Assembly (NCBI GenBank): GCA_037954325.1
Contig: JBBMNZ010000014.1
Span: forward strand, 16,197,956 to 16,261,955
Origin: Fistularia commersonii
Taxonomy: Eukaryota; Chordata; Actinopteri; Syngnathiformes; Fistulariidae
Reading direction: 5' to 3'
DNA: 64,000 bases
Positions 60,870-64,000 of the stretch are shown in pieces. Position numbers and translations under genes: made by a program. The number at the start of each line of letters is the position of its first letter. Within the stretch, counting starts at the first letter, position 1. A model generated the notes under the pieces. It did not search any database. It was not told the DNA's origin and was given only the letters and a program-made list of their open reading frames with translations.

Positions 60870-63150
60870 AAACTCCAATTTTTCAAGCAACACAATTCCC
60901 CTCAACCTAAACCACGCCCCCAGCCCCTGGTCCATTGGGGTGAGGCTACGCCACCCAGTGTCAGCCACAGCCCAACACCCAAAAGGGACTCCTAAAACAT
61001 ACCAGTCCCTCATGGGGGGCTTGAGCAGCCTGCCATAACGACTGCGTCGTCCCTCGGTTGAAGTAGTGGGAGGTACCGGACATTTGACCTGTGGAGACAC
61101 TGCTGAAGTCCCGGAAGGAAAGTCACTTCAGTGGGGAAACTGAAAAGGAAACACAACTTCCTCAGGCACTCAGGCTGGCTTCAGCCAATCCAGCATGCCC
61201 TGTTCCCAACTCCTGCCCATATCCAGGACAAAACTTTTGAGAATTGTCTCCAGAACCCATTATGGCCTGTCATACGGGGGTTGAAGAGGCGAGCAGTGAG
61301 TATCATGTCTCACAGACACAAACTGAGCCGACCTGAGCTCTGCTGGCACAAAAGACTGTAGGAAACAGTGCTGAATGGGGCCTGGAACCTGAGAGCTGTT
61401 GTATAAGAAAGGCTCTGCGGGCAAATGGGTTGGAGGAGTAGATCGCTCTAGCAAAAATTCCTCGAGGACTCATGGCGGCTGACTGAGAACCAATTTGGTG
61501 AGCGACGCGTCGTCCATAGGGATTGAACATAGCCCCAGCTTAACCCACGGTAAATGGTCTACTCAGTTGCTGTCAGAGAGTGAAGCCCACTGTGCTGGCT
61601 TGAGGGACCATTCGCAGAAACTGTTAGCTTGAGGGTGGTATGCTATTGTACAGTATAAGAATAAGAGAGAGAGGAAATATCTTTATTGTCACATTCAGTT
61701 ATATGTAGAGCAGAACATCAGTCAAATTTCACCACTGCGTTTAACCCATTATGGATAACTATGAGCAGTAGGCAGCTCAGCAGCAGTTAGATTTTCAGTA
61801 TCTTGCTCGACACAAATTTGACTGGCTAGGAGGAACATGACAATCGAACCAGGAATTGTTCGGTTTCAAGGATGGCTGCTCTGACCTGAGCCACGCTGCC
61901 TGGACCGCAAAGGAGGATGTGTGCATTGAGGGAGGAAACGGTTGTAGAAATCTACTATGCCCAAGAACTCCTGCAATGCCCTGACTGGGACCGGGCAAGG
62001 AAAATCAGCTGTTCCTTGCACCCTTGAACACAATAGGACCACACCTTGTGGCGAAATGTGATGCCCTAAGAGATCAATCACTGGTGGTCCAAACTGACAA
62101 TTAACTGTATTGACTATGAGGCCATGTTTGTTAAAATGATGGAAAACCTGTCAGGTCCTCTAGGTGCTCATCAGCCGATGGGCTGGCCAACAGAATGTCC
62201 AGATAGACAACCAAAAAGCAAGGTTACGCAGCACTATGAGCCTCTGAAAGGTCCAAGCGACTACCTTCAAGCCGAATGGCATGTGCAGGAACTGGAAAAG
62301 CCGAAATGGGGTGATCACTGTGGTCTTGGGCACGTCCTCCGTGCACGGGCACCTGGTGATAATTTTGCAACAGGTCCACCGTGGAAAAGATGGTGGCGCC
62401 CAACAGCTGCGCGGAGAAATCCTGAAAGTGGGGTTTGGGTAGTGGTCGTTTGCAGTGACATTGTTCAACCAGTGAAAGTCGCCAAAAGGGCACCGCAACA
62501 TGTCAGCCTTGGGCAGCGTGTGGAGCGGGGAGGCCCATGGGCTGTGGAATGCCTCAAGATCCCAAGACGCTCAATGGTAGTGAACTCCTCTTTAGGGGTT
62601 GCGGGCTTCATTGCGCCAAGGAGTCGCATCTGTTTGGGATCATGCAGGCTCACTGTAGGGATGACGTGCGTCACACCGTGTTTCGCAACGGAAAATTTGT
62701 CAGCAAATGTTGGTACACATCCCCTGATGATAAAAAATTAGTGTGCGTTCATGGCCCAACCCCCTGTCTCACACGGATAGGTGGCAAAAGACAGGCAATT
62801 AAACAGCGGTTGGCGACATTCACAAGTAGGCTGTTGGTGCACAGAAAGTCAGGGGCCGATGATGGGGACCATGATGGAGTTGATGTCAAAGTCCCAATCA
62901 AAATGGTGGACGCCAAAGCAACAGACACAACCTTGAGCCAAAAGTCATTATAGAGGACCCGTTAGCGGCTCTTAGTAGCAGGCTGCTGCCTCTGGCCTGG
63001 ATATCTGCTTGCTTTGGGGGGAGCAGGCACTTTTGCGAGCCAGTGTCCACCAGAAACTGTATTCCATGTCTCGAGTCTCTGATAAACAGCTGCTGGCGTC
63101 CACAGCTGTCGCTTGATACCCGCCCTGGACTTTCTCGGCGCTTTGAAAGA
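60870..63150 (-). mobile_element. Ty3/gypsy LTR-retrotransposon relic (pol region)
   Basis: Read on the minus strand the order is pol-like. An aspartic protease core (FLVDTGS) lies at about 63035-63055. An RT region at about 62160-62640 includes the YHQVPVH and VITPF-like blocks and MPFGLK. The distal RT part (HHISPQGV, RALQEFLGIVDFYNRFLP) is at about 61915-62085. An integrase C-terminal piece (FVSVRHDTHCSPLQPPYDRP) is at about 61263-61322, followed by a proline/arginine-rich tail to about 60880. The frame is broken many times. RNase H and most of integrase are missing, and a SINE sits at 61683-61912. No LTR pair was identified. It is inactive. Confidence 0.85.
61683..61912 (-). mobile_element. 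tRNA-derived SINE (family 1) inside the gypsy relic
   Basis: On the minus strand it has a TGGCTCAGG A-box-like head, TGGTTCGATTG as B box, a CGAGCAAGATACTGAAAATC body segment, then a tail with CATAATGGGTTAAACGC. Its order matches the other family 1 copies. Gypsy sequence lies on both sides. Confidence 0.65.
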
Positions 63151-63154
63151 GCAC

Positions 63155-63663
63155 GACTTTCCAGAGAGGAGGTGAGGAAGACTCTGGGTGGTCAGGAAGA
63201 GCTTCCGGATGACAGGACAACTTCAGCAAAAGTGATCAGGGAGACAGGTAGGAAAGTAATTGGTGTGTTGTCTGGAAGGAAAGTAGATAAGGAGACTTGG
63301 TGGTTGAACAAGAAAGTGTGGGAGTATATACAGAGAAAGTGACTAGCAAAGAGGAAGCTCGATTGGACAGTAAGGAGGGAGAGAATGATTTACACAAGTT
63401 GGGAAAAGAGAGAGATAGAGATGGAAAGGATGTACAACAGGTCTGGGTGATTAAGGACAAAGAGGGAAATGTACTGACGGATGCTAGAAGAATAATGGGA
63501 AGATGGAAAGAGTACTTTGAAGAGCTGATGAATGAGGAAAATGAAAGAGAGGCAAGGGTAGAAGAGGTGACTTTTGTAGACCATAAAGTAGCAGAGATTA
63601 GTAAAAGTGAAGCAAGGAAGGCATTGAGGAGGATGAAGAGTGGAAGGGCAGTGGGTCCTAATG
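63155..63663 (+). mobile_element. RTE-type LINE internal fragment (F1)
   Basis: The plus strand encodes the segment between endonuclease and RT: REEVRKTLGGQEELPDD, GRKVDKETWW, a small internal deletion after YIQRK, then DKEGNVLTDARRIMGRWKEY and RRMKSGRAVGPNE. It stops abruptly at about 63663. It adjoins the gypsy protease region on its left. Confidence 0.87.
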
Positions 63664-64000
63664 AAAACCTGAAATCCTCCAATTTCTTGATCTCCACTCC
63701 CTGTAGCCTCACTGTTCCACCCGAGTTCCTCTCATTCACACACATATACTTTGTCTTGCTGCTACGAACTTTCATTCCTCTCCTTTCCAGCGTATACTTC
63801 CACCTCTTGATTTTCCTTGACCTGGTCTCTGCTCTCACTGCAGATCACAATGTCATCTGCAAACATTATGATCCATAGAGATTCCTGTCTAACCTCATCT
63901 GTCAGCCTGTCCATCACCGCTGCAAACAAGAAGGGACTCATAACTGATCCCTGATGGAGTCATACCTCCACCTTGAATCTCTCTGTTACCCCTACAGCAC
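63664..64000 (-). mobile_element. RTE-type LINE RT fragment (F2), inverted relative to F1
   Basis: On the minus strand it encodes the RT palm with an intact FADDIVICSESRDQ motif, then SKTKYMCVNERNSGG and IKKLEDFR, where it meets F1. It continues past the window end. Confidence 0.87.

Noticed and set aside
1..64000. CRISPR arrays, operons, phage or bacterial defence systems
   Set aside because: There are no regularly spaced direct repeats with unique spacers and no bacterial gene packing. The window is animal nuclear DNA.

Overview
This is a piece of a vertebrate nuclear chromosome, almost certainly from a ray-finned (teleost) fish. The genes are split by GT-AG introns. The non-coding DNA is AT-rich and full of CA/GT microsatellites. 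It also carries repeat families typical of fish: a tRNA-derived SINE, a second 'record-type' SINE, RTE-type LINEs, hAT MITEs, a Tc1-like relic and a Ty3/gypsy relic. There is no prokaryotic gene organisation and no CRISPR array.

Three protein-coding genes can be rebuilt exon by exon with open frames throughout. pofut1 (+, 27802-32933, 7 coding exons, 395 aa) is the ER protein O-fucosyltransferase that modifies Notch EGF repeats. kif3b (+, 37326-44787, 8 coding exons plus a probable 5'UTR exon, 757 aa) is a motor subunit of heterotrimeric kinesin-2, used in intraflagellar transport. pcmtd2 (-, 58604-52347, 6 coding exons plus a probable 5'UTR exon, 427 aa) is a PCMT-fold protein with SOCS-box-like features. 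pofut1 and kif3b are tandem, as on human 20q11.21. pcmtd2 converges on kif3b; its human orthologue is at 20q13.33, so that adjacency differs from human.

Layout. 1-27.5 kb is gene-poor. It holds microsatellites, a decayed minisatellite of about 28 bp, a CpG-rich promoter-like island at about 7.0-7.9 kb (possibly the minus-strand plagl2 promoter, by synteny only), a hAT MITE with a perfect 8-bp target duplication, and a cluster of RTE fragments at 19.8-27.4 kb. 27.5-36 kb is pofut1 and its 3' flank, which contains a minus-strand processed pseudogene of the ciliary assembly gene dnaaf11 (lrrc6). 36-48 kb is kif3b with a 3'UTR of about 3.2 kb. 48-52 kb is the convergent spacer with another RTE copy. 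52-60.4 kb is pcmtd2, whose intron 2 holds a Tc1-like relic followed at once by an RTE fragment. 60.8-64 kb is a broken Ty3/gypsy element interrupted by a SINE and flanked by two oppositely oriented RTE pieces.

I found no new multi-gene system. The best leads are the dnaaf11 retrocopy lying antisense in a possible pofut1 3'UTR, the internally deleted RTE derivative, the acidic expansion between the two putative SOCS-box halves of pcmtd2, and the unassigned promoter-like island near 7.5 kb. Calls rest on reading the sequence and on recall of the protein families; no search was run.
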